Source: Massilia sp. YIM B02769
GTDB taxonomy: Bacteria > Pseudomonadota > Gammaproteobacteria > Burkholderiales > Burkholderiaceae_D
Assembly (NCBI RefSeq): GCF_030411995.1
Contig: NZ_JASNRC010000017.1
Coordinates: 54,571-118,570 of the forward strand
DNA: 64,000 nt
Reading direction: 5' to 3'
Part shown: piece after piece, positions 53,684 to 61,509 of the stretch
How positions within the stretch are numbered: position 1 is the stretch's first letter
Layout: every line of letters begins with the position of its first letter
Notes under the pieces: generated by a model
Seen by the model: the letters and a program-made list of their open reading frames with translations, nothing else
What the model was told of the DNA's origin: nothing
Databases searched by the model: none
Made by a program: the position numbers and the translations under genes

Positions 53684-54442
53684 ATGACTGGACGGAAGAA
53701 ACTGGCAGGGCAGCGTATTGCCGTGCTCGCGGCAGACGGCTTCGAGAAAGTGGAACTGACGGCGCCGGTGGCGGCGCTGCGCGGCGCCGGCGCCGAGGTC
53801 GACATCATCTCGCTGAAGTCGGGCAAGATTCGCGGCATGAACCTGCACATGCCGGCCGACCTGATTGCCGTCGACTGGACCATCGGCGACGTCAGCGCAC
53901 GCGACTACGACGGCCTGTTGATACCAGGCGGTTTCATGAACCCGGACGCGCTGCGCCAGTCGAGCGAGGCGCGCGACTTCGTGCGCGCCTTCGACCTGCT
54001 CGACAAGCCGATCGCCACGCTCTGCCACGGCCCCTGGGTGCTGGCCTCGGCGGGCCTGCTGTCGGGCCGCACCCTGACCTCGTGGCCGGGCGTGCGCGAC
54101 GACATGGTGAACGCCGGCGCCACCTGGCTCGACCAGGAAGTGGTGCGCGACGGTAACCTCGTGACCAGCCGCGGCCCGCAAGACATGATGCCCTTCGTGC
54201 GCGAAATGATCCAGCTGTACGCAGGCGGCCCTGCCAGCAGCGCGGCGCTGCGCCGCCGCCATTCCGATCCGCAACGCGAGAACCCGAGCGCGGTTACCGG
54301 CGCCGCCGCGCGCTGGATTCCGCGCTCGCCGCTTGGCGCCGTGCTCGGCCTTGCATTGCTCGGCGCGGGCGTGATGGCGGTCAGGAATGCAGGCAATGGC
54401 GGCCGCATTTCTGCCACCGAGGCAAGGACGGCATCGGAGTAG
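53684..54442 (+). CDS. DJ-1/PfpI-family protein with C-terminal membrane helix
   Basis: 252 aa. DJ-1/PfpI domain about 8-188: RIAVLAADGFEKVELTAPVA, YDGLLIPGGFMNPDALRQSS, nucleophile Cys in IATLCHGPWVLASAGLLSG and NLVTSRGPQDMMPFV. A C-terminal extension contains a hydrophobic helix (about 213-231, LGAVLGLALLGAGVMAV), unusual for the family. Possibly a stress protein (protease or glyoxalase/deglycase). The membrane tail suggests anchoring. Confidence 0.88.
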   Translation: MTGRKKLAGQRIAVLAADGFEKVELTAPVAALRGAGAEVDIISLKSGKIRGMNLHMPADLIAVDWTIGDVSARDYDGLLIPGGFMNPDALRQSSEARDFVRAFDLLDKPIATLCHGPWVLASAGLLSGRTLTSWPGVRDDMVNAGATWLDQEVVRDGNLVTSRGPQDMMPFVREMIQLYAGGPASSAALRRRHSDPQRENPSAVTGAAARWIPRSPLGAVLGLALLGAGVMAVRNAGNGGRISATEARTASE

Positions 54443-54485
54443 ACAGGAAGGGCGCAGGGCGTGCGGGTGCGGCATGCAGCGCCGG

Positions 54486-54511
54486 GGGCGGATGCGGTAA
54501 GGGATCCGCCC
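54486..54511. terminator. Bidirectional hairpin between convergent genes
   Basis: GGGCGGAT (54486-54493) pairs with ATCCGCCC (54504-54511), 10-nt loop. No clear T-run on either side. It separates the DJ-1 gene and the convergent DUF1566 gene. Confidence 0.5.
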
Positions 54512-54535
54512 AGTGCTTCCGCCCCGGCTGCTGCG

Positions 54536-54907
54536 CTACTCGATCAGGATGCGCCGAACGGCCCGCGCGTGGCCGCGGAACGGGCGGCCGTAGACCGTCT
54601 GGATACCGCTGGCGAAATTCTCGCCCCAGACCAGCTGTGACCGCGTTTCGTGGGGCTCGGCCGACCAATACCATTCTCTTTCAAACTGTTCGCGCAGATT
54701 GGCGAACAGCAGCGAGAGTTCGCGCCGGTTCGGCAGTTCGCCGCCCTGGCTGCCTGCCCAGTCGATTGCGCCGGGCCAACTGACGTCGCCCAGGTCGCCA
54801 GGTAGCAGGATCAGGTGGTGGTCGGCATCGCCATTCTTGCCGAGGATGACCCCGGCGTAGTGCTCGCCTTCCTTCAAGGTTTCGCGTAGTTGCATATAAA
54901 TGCCCAT
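54536..54907 (-). CDS. DUF1566 (Lcl-type) protein
   Basis: 123 aa from ATG ending at 54907 (GAGGATAC site). Contains the DUF1566 pattern: AIDWAGSQGGELPNRRELSL, LFANLREQFEREWYWSAEPH, WGENFASGIQTVYGRP, ARAVRRILIE. Such domains occur in phage tail-associated proteins and secreted adhesins. This short form, with no signal peptide, resembles free-standing phage-derived copies. Function unknown. Confidence 0.75.
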   Translation of the reverse strand: MGIYMQLRETLKEGEHYAGVILGKNGDADHHLILLPGDLGDVSWPGAIDWAGSQGGELPNRRELSLLFANLREQFEREWYWSAEPHETRSQLVWGENFASGIQTVYGRPFRGHARAVRRILIE

Positions 54908-55064
54908 CGTATCCTCGTGCGTCAGTGTATGCGGTCCTGTAAGACACCGGCCTCGGCGCGTTAGTTGCTGCTCTGGACACGACATGGATCAGATGGTTGT
55001 TCGATTTCAGAAGAATAAAGGCGCTTGACGCTTTATTACTTATAGAAAATTTTTTTGGGAAAAG

Positions 55065-55106
55065 GTTGAACTAAGGAAGTTTCCTCCCCTCAAAGGTTAC
55101 GTATTC
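55065..55106 (+). promoter_or_regulatory. Conserved upstream element of beta-helix gene 1
   Basis: GTTGAACTAAGGAAGTTTCC followed after a short spacer by CTCAAAGGTTACGTATTC. The same block occurs upstream of the other two paralogues (56621-56662, 58137-58178) about 25-50 bp before the start codon. Probably a regulator site, promoter core or mRNA leader; no consensus sigma70 or sigma54 promoter fits it. Confidence 0.6.
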
Positions 55107-55154
55107 GCGTTTTACACGCTTCGACTTTTACCTTTGACGTTAGGAACTTCTCGC

Positions 55155-56366
55155 ATGAAAAAGCAAGCCACCATCGCCCTGAACGCTGTCGCTACCGCCG
55201 TCGTCCTGGCCTTCTCGGCTTCGGCCCACGCCGCCCCGACCAGCTTCGCGCTCTCCGGCTATGATGCCCCGTCGAACCTGACGGTGAACACCACCAGCAA
55301 CGCCACCACGCCTGCCACCACCTACAACTATTATGTGTCGCCGACCGGCTCGGACACTGCTGCCGGCACCAAGGCCGCACCGTTCAAGACCCTGGCCCGC
55401 GCCGCCAAGGCCGTGACCAAAGCCGGCACCACCGTGTTCGTGGCACCAGGCACCTACGATGGCGGCTTCAAGACCACCGCCAACGGTACCGCCGCCGCCC
55501 GCATCTACTGGGTCTTGACCACCAAGTGGGGTGCGAAGATCGTTCCTCCTGCAAACTCGACCAACAAGAACGCCTGGGATAACCGCGGCAACTACGTCAG
55601 CATCATCGGCTTCGAAGTCGACGGCTCGAAAGTGCGCAGCGGTACCAAGTGGACCCTGGGTATCTACACCGGCGGTTCGTACAACGTCATCGAAGGCAAC
55701 CACGTCCACCACACCGCGACCACCATTCCGTGCAACAGCGCGGGCGGCTCGGCAATCGGTGTCGACAGCTACTACAAGGGCGTCAAGACTGACGTGATCG
55801 GCAACGTCGTCCACGACATCGGCCCGGCCGGCTGCACCTACGTACAGGGTATCTATGTGAGCACCTCGGGCACGATCAAGAACAACGTGGTCTACCGCGT
55901 CGGTTCGGCAGCGATCCACCTGTGGCACGATGCGACCAACGTCCAGATCATCAACAACACGGTGAGTTCGTCGGTGTTCGGGATCATCGTCGGTGGCGGC
56001 GACTTCTACTTCACCTCGGCTGGCGCGAATAACGTCTCCGTGTACAACAACATCGTGTACGACAACAAGTACGGCATCTCGGAGCAGGGCAAGACCGGTA
56101 CCGCCAACTCGTACAAGAACAACCTGGTGTTCAAGAACACGACCTACGACTGGCAGCTGCGCAATGGCCTGAAGCACACCGGTACGATCTCGTCGGACCC
56201 GCTGCTGGCCGGTTACTCGCGTACCGCCGCGATGCCGAACTTCAAGCCGAGCGCCAGCTCGCCGGTGATCGGCCGCGGTATCGCGACCTACGCACTGCCG
56301 ACCGACATCGACGGCAAGGCACGTAACGCGTCGACCGGCTACGACATCGGCGCCTACCAGCACTAA
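55155..56366 (+). CDS. Secreted right-handed beta-helix protein, paralogue 1
   Basis: 403 aa from MKKQATIAL. Signal peptide (TAVVLAFSASAHAA). Then a DUF1565-like start (YYVSPTGSDTAAGTKAAPFK) and a pectate-lyase-like beta-helix with Asn-rich coils (INNTVSSSVFGIIVGGGDFY, VSVYNNIVYDNKYGIS, YKNNLVFKNTTYDWQLRNGL), ending in NASTGYDIGAYQH. Likely a secreted polysaccharide lyase or carbohydrate-binding protein; catalytic residues cannot be fixed from sequence alone. It differs from paralogue 3 by only about four residues. Followed by its own terminator. Confidence 0.85.
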   Translation: MKKQATIALNAVATAVVLAFSASAHAAPTSFALSGYDAPSNLTVNTTSNATTPATTYNYYVSPTGSDTAAGTKAAPFKTLARAAKAVTKAGTTVFVAPGTYDGGFKTTANGTAAARIYWVLTTKWGAKIVPPANSTNKNAWDNRGNYVSIIGFEVDGSKVRSGTKWTLGIYTGGSYNVIEGNHVHHTATTIPCNSAGGSAIGVDSYYKGVKTDVIGNVVHDIGPAGCTYVQGIYVSTSGTIKNNVVYRVGSAAIHLWHDATNVQIINNTVSSSVFGIIVGGGDFYFTSAGANNVSVYNNIVYDNKYGISEQGKTGTANSYKNNLVFKNTTYDWQLRNGLKHTGTISSDPLLAGYSRTAAMPNFKPSASSPVIGRGIATYALPTDIDGKARNASTGYDIGAYQH

Positions 56367-56467
56367 GCCGCACAGGTAGTACCGAACCTTATCGACAGGC
56401 TCATGGAAACGAAGGGCGAGCCGGCTGTGCCGAGCGCACCACCGCCTGACCAATCCTGACCGACCAG

Positions 56468-56499
56468 ACCCGTGTGACCGCAAGGCACGCGGGTTTTTT
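56468..56499 (+). terminator. Terminator after beta-helix gene 1
   Basis: 9-bp stem (ACCCGTGTG 56468-56476 with CACGCGGGT 56486-56494, one G-T pair), 9-nt loop, then six T. A closely related hairpin follows gene 2, so the downstream regions were also duplicated. Confidence 0.88.
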
Positions 56500-56683
56500 A
56501 TTGGCCGGCCGCGCTGTCGTTTTCACGCAAGAGAACGGCAGAGCAAACTCTCAACAATTGTTTCTCGCGACAAACAATGTTTGTAAGCTTGATAGTGAAA
56601 AGAAATTTTTTTATGAAAACGTTGAACTTAGGCAGTTTCCACGGCTCAAACCGTTCGCATTTCGCATTTAACGTAAGGAACTA
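56500..56683. other. Upstream region of beta-helix gene 2
   Basis: No gene. AT-richer than surroundings (around 56540-56620), which fits a promoter region. Holds the shared element listed at 56621. Confidence 0.5.
56621..56662 (+). promoter_or_regulatory. Conserved upstream element of beta-helix gene 2
   Basis: GTTGAACTTAGGCAGTTTCC, then GCTCAAACCGTTCGCATTTC; the most diverged of the three copies but aligned without gaps over the first 27 bases. About 22 bp before ATG 56684. Confidence 0.55.
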
Positions 56684-57928
56684 TTGATGAAACACTCCGC
56701 TACCAAGCCCTCCAATATCCGTACCAATGCATTGACCCGCGGCGCTGCTGCCATGCTGCTGGTACTCGGCGCGTCCACCGCCAGCGCTGCTACCGGTTTC
56801 GCCCTGTCGGGTTACGATGCCCAGGAAGGCCTGCGTGCCAAGACCGACGTCGCCACCAGCAACGTGACGACGCCAGCCACCACCTATAACTATTACGTTT
56901 CGCCGACCGGTTCTGACACCGCCGCCGGCACCAAGGCCGCACCATTCAAGACGCTGGCACGCGCCGCCAAGGCAGCCACCAAGCCGGGCACGACGGTGTT
57001 TGTGGCGCCGGGTACCTATGACGGCGGTTTCAAGACCACGGCCAGCGGTACCGCCAAGGCGCGTATCTACTGGGTCTCGACCACCAAGTGGGGCGCCAAG
57101 ATCGTGCCGCCTGCCAAGTCGTCCAACAAGACCGCCTGGGATAACCGCGGCAATTACGTCAGCATCATCGGTTTCGAAGTCGATGGTTCGAAGGTGCGTA
57201 GCGGCACCAAGTGGACGCTCGGTATCTACACCGGCGGTTCGTACAATGTCATCGAAGGCAACCACGTGCACCACACTGCCACCACCATTCCATGCAACAG
57301 CGCGGGTGGTTCGGCAATCGGTGTCGACAGTTATTACAAGGGCGTGATGACCGATGTCGTGAACAACGTCGTGCACGATATCGGCCCGGCCGGCTGCTCG
57401 TATGTGCAGGGTATCTACGTCAGCACCTCGGGTACGATCAAGAACAACGTGGTCTACCGCGTCGGCTCGGCAGCGATCCACCTGTGGCACGATGCGACGA
57501 ACGTGAAGATCATCAACAACACCGTGTCGTCGTCGAACTTCGGCATCATCGTTGGCGGTGGCGACTTCTACTTCACGTCGGCTGGCGCGAACAATGTCGC
57601 GGTGTACAACAACATCGTGTACGACAACAAGTACGGTATCTCGGAGCAGGGCAAGACGGGCGCCGGCAATTCGTACAAGAACAACCTGGTCTTCAAGAAC
57701 ACGACCTACAACTGGCAATTGCGCAACGGCCTGAAGCACACCGGCACCATTACCTCGGATCCGCTGCTGGCCGGCTATTCGCGTACCGCCGCGATGCCGA
57801 ATTTCAAGCCGAGCAAGAGCTCACCCGTGATCGGCCGTGGTATCGCGACCTATGCACTGCCGACTGACATCGACGGCAAGCCACGTAACGCCAGCACCGG
57901 TTACGACATCGGCGCGTATCAACACTAA
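56684..57928 (+). CDS. Secreted right-handed beta-helix protein, paralogue 2
   Basis: 414 aa. Different signal region (MKHSATKPSNIRTNALTRGA, then AAMLLVLGASTASAA) and a slightly longer N-terminus than its neighbours, but the beta-helix core is highly similar (YYVSPTGSDTAAGTKAAPFK identical). Changes are scattered (e.g. VNNVVHDIGPAGCSY, SSNFGIIVGGG). Same C-terminal ending NASTGYDIGAYQH. Probably the same substrate class as the other two. Own terminator follows. Confidence 0.85.
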   Translation: MMKHSATKPSNIRTNALTRGAAAMLLVLGASTASAATGFALSGYDAQEGLRAKTDVATSNVTTPATTYNYYVSPTGSDTAAGTKAAPFKTLARAAKAATKPGTTVFVAPGTYDGGFKTTASGTAKARIYWVSTTKWGAKIVPPAKSSNKTAWDNRGNYVSIIGFEVDGSKVRSGTKWTLGIYTGGSYNVIEGNHVHHTATTIPCNSAGGSAIGVDSYYKGVMTDVVNNVVHDIGPAGCSYVQGIYVSTSGTIKNNVVYRVGSAAIHLWHDATNVKIINNTVSSSNFGIIVGGGDFYFTSAGANNVAVYNNIVYDNKYGISEQGKTGAGNSYKNNLVFKNTTYNWQLRNGLKHTGTITSDPLLAGYSRTAAMPNFKPSKSSPVIGRGIATYALPTDIDGKPRNASTGYDIGAYQH

Positions 57929-57968
57929 ACGGGACTAAGTCGATTCATCAGGTAGCCGCCTGATGCAA

Positions 57969-57999
57969 GCCCGCGTCGCCGCAAGGCACGCGGGCTTTT
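57969..57999 (+). terminator. Terminator after beta-helix gene 2
   Basis: 8-bp stem GCCCGCGT (57969-57976) with ACGCGGGC (57988-57995), 11-nt loop, then four T. Related in loop sequence (CCGCAAGG) to the terminator after gene 1. Confidence 0.82.
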
Positions 58000-58136
58000 C
58001 ATTTCGCAACGCGGCGTGGCGCACACGCGTTTTTGTTCCATTTCATTTCACAATTGTTCCTTATCTGCTTGTTCCATTAGTCGAGAGGAAATTGAGATAA
58101 GTATTTGATACTCCAAGAAAATTTATTTGGAAAAAC

Positions 58137-58178
58137 GTTGAACTAAGGAAGTTTCCAGCCCTCAAAGGTTACGTATTC
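58137..58178 (+). promoter_or_regulatory. Conserved upstream element of beta-helix gene 3
   Basis: GTTGAACTAAGGAAGTTTCC followed by CCCTCAAAGGTTACGTATTC; almost identical to the copy before gene 1. The leader TAGGAACTTCTCGC directly before ATG 58204 is also identical to that of gene 1. Confidence 0.6.
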
Positions 58179-58203
58179 ACTTTAAACACTAGGAACTTCT
58201 CGC

Positions 58204-59415
58204 ATGAAAAAGCAAGCCACCATCGCCCTGAACGCTGTCGCTACCGCCGTCGTCCTGGCCTTCTCCGTTTCCGCCAACGCCGCCCCGACCAGCTTCGCGC
58301 TCTCCGGCTATGATGCCCCGTCGAACCTGACGGTGAATACCAGCAGCAACGCCACCACGCCTGCAACCACCTACAACTATTATGTGTCGCCGACCGGCTC
58401 GGATACCGCGGCCGGCACCAAGGCTGCACCGTTCAAGACCCTGGCCCGCGCCGCCAAGGCCGTCACCAAGGCCGGCACCACCGTGTTCGTCGCGCCAGGC
58501 ACCTACGATGGCGGCTTCAAGACCACCGCCAACGGTACCGCAGCTGCCCGTATCTACTGGGTCTCGACCACCAAGTGGGGTGCGAAGATCGTTCCTCCTG
58601 CAAACTCGACCAACAAGAACGCCTGGGATAACCGCGGCAACTACGTCAGCATCATCGGCTTCGAAGTCGACGGTTCGAAAGTGCGCAGCGGCACCAAGTG
58701 GACCCTGGGTATCTACACCGGCGGCTCCTACAACGTCATCGAAGGCAACCACGTCCACCACACCGCGACCACCATTCCGTGCAACAGCGCGGGTGGTTCG
58801 GCAATCGGCGTCGACAGCTACTACAAGGGCGTCAAGACCGACGTGATCGGCAACGTCGTGCACGACATCGGCCCGGCCGGTTGCACCTACGTGCAGGGTA
58901 TCTACGTCAGCACCTCGGGTACCATTAAAAACAATGTGGTCTACCGCGTCGGTTCGGCAGCGATCCACCTCTGGCACGATGCGACCAATGTCCAGATCAT
59001 CAACAACACGGTGAGCTCGTCGGTGTTCGGGATCATCGTCGGTGGCGGCGACTTCTACTTCACCTCGGCTGGCGCGAATAACGTCTCCGTGTACAACAAC
59101 ATCGTGTACGACAACAAGTACGGCATCTCGGAGCAGGGCAAGACCGGCACCGCCAACTCGTACAAGAACAACCTGGTGTTCAAGAACACGACCTACGACT
59201 GGCAGCTGCGCAATGGCCTGAAGCACACCGGCACGATCTCGTCGGACCCGCTGTTGGCTGGTTACTCGCGTACCGCCGCCATGCCGAACTTCAAGCCGAG
59301 CGCGAGCTCGCCTGTGATCGGCCGCGGTATCGCGACCTACGCACTGCCGACCGACATCGACGGCAAGGCGCGTAACGCCTCGACCGGCTACGACATCGGT
59401 GCTTACCAGCACTAA
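58204..59415 (+). CDS. Secreted right-handed beta-helix protein, paralogue 3
   Basis: 403 aa, differing from paralogue 1 in about four residues (two in the signal peptide region, TVNTSSN versus TVNTTSN, YWVSTTKW versus YWVLTTKW) although many silent base changes separate the genes. This pattern indicates purifying selection or gene conversion after an older duplication. Domain layout as in paralogue 1: signal peptide, DUF1565-like start, Asn-rich beta-helix. Followed by a terminator. Confidence 0.85.
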   Translation: MKKQATIALNAVATAVVLAFSVSANAAPTSFALSGYDAPSNLTVNTSSNATTPATTYNYYVSPTGSDTAAGTKAAPFKTLARAAKAVTKAGTTVFVAPGTYDGGFKTTANGTAAARIYWVSTTKWGAKIVPPANSTNKNAWDNRGNYVSIIGFEVDGSKVRSGTKWTLGIYTGGSYNVIEGNHVHHTATTIPCNSAGGSAIGVDSYYKGVKTDVIGNVVHDIGPAGCTYVQGIYVSTSGTIKNNVVYRVGSAAIHLWHDATNVQIINNTVSSSVFGIIVGGGDFYFTSAGANNVSVYNNIVYDNKYGISEQGKTGTANSYKNNLVFKNTTYDWQLRNGLKHTGTISSDPLLAGYSRTAAMPNFKPSASSPVIGRGIATYALPTDIDGKARNASTGYDIGAYQH

Positions 59416-59457
59416 GCAGCAAAAAAGCAGGAGCAGACACAGTCTGCGTGGTGAAAA

Positions 59458-59481
59458 GGAGACCCCGGGAACGGGGTCTTT
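59458..59481 (+). terminator. Terminator after beta-helix gene 3
   Basis: GACCCC (59461-59466) pairs with GGGGTC (59473-59478), 6-nt loop, then TTT; the stem extends with A59460-T59479. Unrelated in sequence to the terminators of genes 1 and 2. Confidence 0.75.
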
Positions 59482-59511
59482 GACATTCCGCAGTCCTGTT
59501 CCAACTGCGTA

Positions 59512-59539
59512 TTGATCTAGCAAGCTGTTCGTGTAGAAT
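59512..59539 (+). promoter_or_regulatory. Sigma70-like promoter upstream of a structured leader
   Basis: -35 TTGATC (59512-59517), 16-nt spacer, -10 TAGAAT (59534-59539). The only good promoter in this gap; transcription would start near 59546, giving a ~330-nt leader before the gene at 59874. Confidence 0.55.
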
Positions 59540-59545
59540 CAATTC

Positions 59546-59873
59546 TTTCATGCGGTCGGCGCCTGCTTTTGCAGGACCGATGGCGGGTCGAACACGGTAC
59601 TGGCATGTCACGCTTTCAGCAAGATCAGTCGTTGAATATCTCGTTCCCAAACGGTGCAGGGTTTGCTTCCGCCGTTTCCCACGTCCGCCTCCAGGCGTTG
59701 CGCTGTCGACTTCCCCTCATCGCCGCTTGTGCCCGCATTTCCGAGCATCTCGCCCGGCTTGCCTGAGCTCGGCAGACAGCATTGCTGTCGGAAGCCGAGC
59801 CTGCATCCACACCCTGTAGCCGGCCGCGCCGGCCGGCATGAACAATCTTCGGTAGTGACAATCGGAGCCGCCA
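59546..59873 (+). other. Long structured leader or possible small RNA, no clear gene
   Basis: Contains a nested hairpin near 59550-59573 (GGTC...CCTGC-tttt-GCAGG...ACC), a two-part stem GCTCGGC/GCCGAGC enclosing GACAGC/GCTGTC (59767-59800) and a GCCGGCC/GGCCGGC stem (59819-59837). A 53-aa frame (59605-59766) exists but looks non-coding. Either a 5' leader of the 59874 gene or an independent RNA. Confidence 0.4.
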
Positions 59874-60065
59874 ATGGATATCGTAGAGATGAACACGGAA
59901 CACAAATCGCAACAAGACAACACCACCCCGGACCGCAACGCCTTGCGTCCACGCCGCCGCATCGCCAAGCAGATGGTCGAACGCGGCCAGCGCCTGCGCA
60001 ACCGCGCCGGCGTGATCGTCGGTCTTTCCCTGGGATTGCTGGCCCTGGTCAGCGTGCTGGAGTAG
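59874..60065 (+). CDS. Small membrane protein with basic N-terminus
   Basis: 63 aa. Charged, mainly basic N-terminal half (LRPRRRIAKQMVERGQRLRN) and one C-terminal transmembrane helix (GVIVGLSLGLLALVSVL). GGAG lies 8 bp before ATG. Probably tail-anchored in the inner membrane. Function unknown. Follows the structured leader. Confidence 0.65.
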   Translation: MDIVEMNTEHKSQQDNTTPDRNALRPRRRIAKQMVERGQRLRNRAGVIVGLSLGLLALVSVLE

Positions 60066-60077
60066 AAGGCTTGGCGC

Positions 60078-60749
60078 TCACTCCGCCAGGGGGAGCGCCA
60101 TCTCCGGGCTGTTGACGCCGGCGCGGTTGACTGCCGGCGTCACCTTGAACCACTCGAAGGCATCGGGCGGCAGCGCCGCGTTGCGCGCCAGCTCGATGGC
60201 CGCGTCGGGCGCCAGGTCGGGGTCGAGCCAGAGCGCGGCATCGGCCGCCTCGAGCACGATCGGACGGCGGTCGTGGATGTCGAGCATGCCCTCGGCGGCA
60301 TCGTCGGTCACGATCACGAAGCCGGCCTCGGCGCGGTTCTCGGTGAACGTGCCGAAATTTGCCAGCGCCAGCATGAACAGCGGCGCGCGGTCCTTGCGGT
60401 GGATGTGCCAGGGCTGCTTCTTGCCCTTTTCGCCGGTCCATTCGTACCAGCCCTCGGCCGGCACGACGGCACGCCCGTTCTTCAGCAGGCGGCTCCAGTA
60501 GCGGTTACTCAGTTTGTCGAGACGGGCATTGATGGTGATCGGCACCTTGCCTTCCGCCCATTTCGCGCGATAACTCCAGAACACGTCGTCGACACGCCGC
60601 TCGCCGTCCTGCAGGTGCATGACGGGGCGGTAGCTGCCGGGCGAGACGTTGTACGCCGGCGCCGATTCGCTGTCGTACACCGCGTCGGCCCAGCCGAATA
60701 CGTTCGCGTAGTAACGCGCCGTTTGGCTTTGGTCAAATCGTCCACACAT
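60078..60749 (-). CDS. SRAP/HMCES-family abasic-site protein (YedK-like)
   Basis: 223 aa starting MCGRFDQS, where Cys2 (after Met removal the N-terminal residue) is the nucleophile that crosslinks abasic sites. Further family motifs: APAYNVSPGSYRPVM, WSYRAKWAEGKVPITINARL, PAEGWYEWTGEKGKKQPWHI (catalytic Glu and nearby His) and FVIVTDDAAEGMLDIHDRRP. It protects single-stranded DNA with abasic lesions and has been linked to SOS. Chromosomal, convergent to the small membrane gene. Confidence 0.95.
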   Translation of the reverse strand: MCGRFDQSQTARYYANVFGWADAVYDSESAPAYNVSPGSYRPVMHLQDGERRVDDVFWSYRAKWAEGKVPITINARLDKLSNRYWSRLLKNGRAVVPAEGWYEWTGEKGKKQPWHIHRKDRAPLFMLALANFGTFTENRAEAGFVIVTDDAAEGMLDIHDRRPIVLEAADAALWLDPDLAPDAAIELARNAALPPDAFEWFKVTPAVNRAGVNSPEMALPLAE

Positions 60750-60860
60750 GGGATGATGGTACTGCATAAAACGCGGCCGCACGATTGACGCGCCGGCCCG
60801 GCCGTTCCGGCGCCGGGCAGTGGTGCTATCCTGCATCCCATTCGACTTGGAGGAAACAAC

Positions 60861-61265
60861 ATGGCCGTAGCCTGGCTGAAGGTTTTGAAGGCGGTTCCGT
60901 GGAGCGAGGTAATCGCCGCAGCGCCGCAGGTGGCAACTGGCGCGCGCAAACTGTGGGACACGGTGGGCCGCAAGGGCGCGCCGGCGCCCGCCATCGACGA
61001 TGTGGGAATCGCGCCGATGCCCGGCGGCGAGGATGGCATGGCCTTGCTGGCCGCCCACATCGAGCAGCAGGACGCAGCCATCGCCCAGCTGCACGGGCAG
61101 TTGCGCGAAGCCTCGAAGCTGATCACGGAACTGGCCGACCAGAACGCCCAGCTGATCGCCAAGATGGAAGCGGCGCGCGGCAAGATCCAGGTAGTGGGTG
61201 TGTTCGCTGCGGCAGCCTCGGTGCTGGGCCTGGTGTCGCTGGCCCTGGTGCTGGCGCGCACCTGA
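60861..61265 (+). CDS. Small coiled-coil membrane protein
   Basis: 134 aa. N-terminal amphipathic helix (WLKVLKAVPWSEVIAAAPQV), a central coiled coil (about 63-108: LAAHIEQQDAAIAQLHGQLR) and one C-terminal transmembrane helix (VVGVFAAAASVLGLVSLALV). GGAGG ribosome site 8-10 bp before ATG. Tail-anchored layout; cytoplasmic coiled coil. Function unknown. The next gene, 21 bp on, is also a small membrane protein. Confidence 0.75.
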   Translation: MAVAWLKVLKAVPWSEVIAAAPQVATGARKLWDTVGRKGAPAPAIDDVGIAPMPGGEDGMALLAAHIEQQDAAIAQLHGQLREASKLITELADQNAQLIAKMEAARGKIQVVGVFAAAASVLGLVSLALVLART

Positions 61266-61286
61266 TGTGCACCCGAGGATAGTCCG

Positions 61287-61484
61287 ATGAAATTTGTTTT
61301 GGTGCTGTTTTTCCTGTTCATCTTCGTTGCCATGTTGCTCAATTCCAGCCGCAAGCGCGGCATGCTGAGCAAAGACGCCGACAAGGCCGTGGCCGGTCTC
61401 GCGAATGCGATGCGCTGGTTCCTGTTCGGCTTGCTGGCCCTGGGCGCCGCAGTGTGCGGCGTGCTGATCTACCAGGGCGCCTGA
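61287..61484 (+). CDS. Small two-helix membrane protein
   Basis: 65 aa with two membrane helices (3-19, FVLVLFFLFIFVAMLL; 45-62, FLFGLLALGAAVCGVLIY) joined by a basic loop (NSSRKRGMLSKDADKAV). Likely co-transcribed with the coiled-coil gene before it. No recognised family. Confidence 0.7.
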   Translation: MKFVLVLFFLFIFVAMLLNSSRKRGMLSKDADKAVAGLANAMRWFLFGLLALGAAVCGVLIYQGA

Positions 61485-61509
61485 GCGCTCGCCGACCCGC
61501 AGCGCATCC

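Noticed and set aside
55065..58178. Sigma54 promoters upstream of the beta-helix genes
   Set aside because: No GG-N10-GC pair with TGGCAC/TTGC character is present in the conserved block.
59605..59766. 53-aa frame in the leader region
   Set aside because: Weak ribosome site, Arg/Leu/Ala composition of a chance frame, and it lies inside a structured region; insufficient evidence for a gene.
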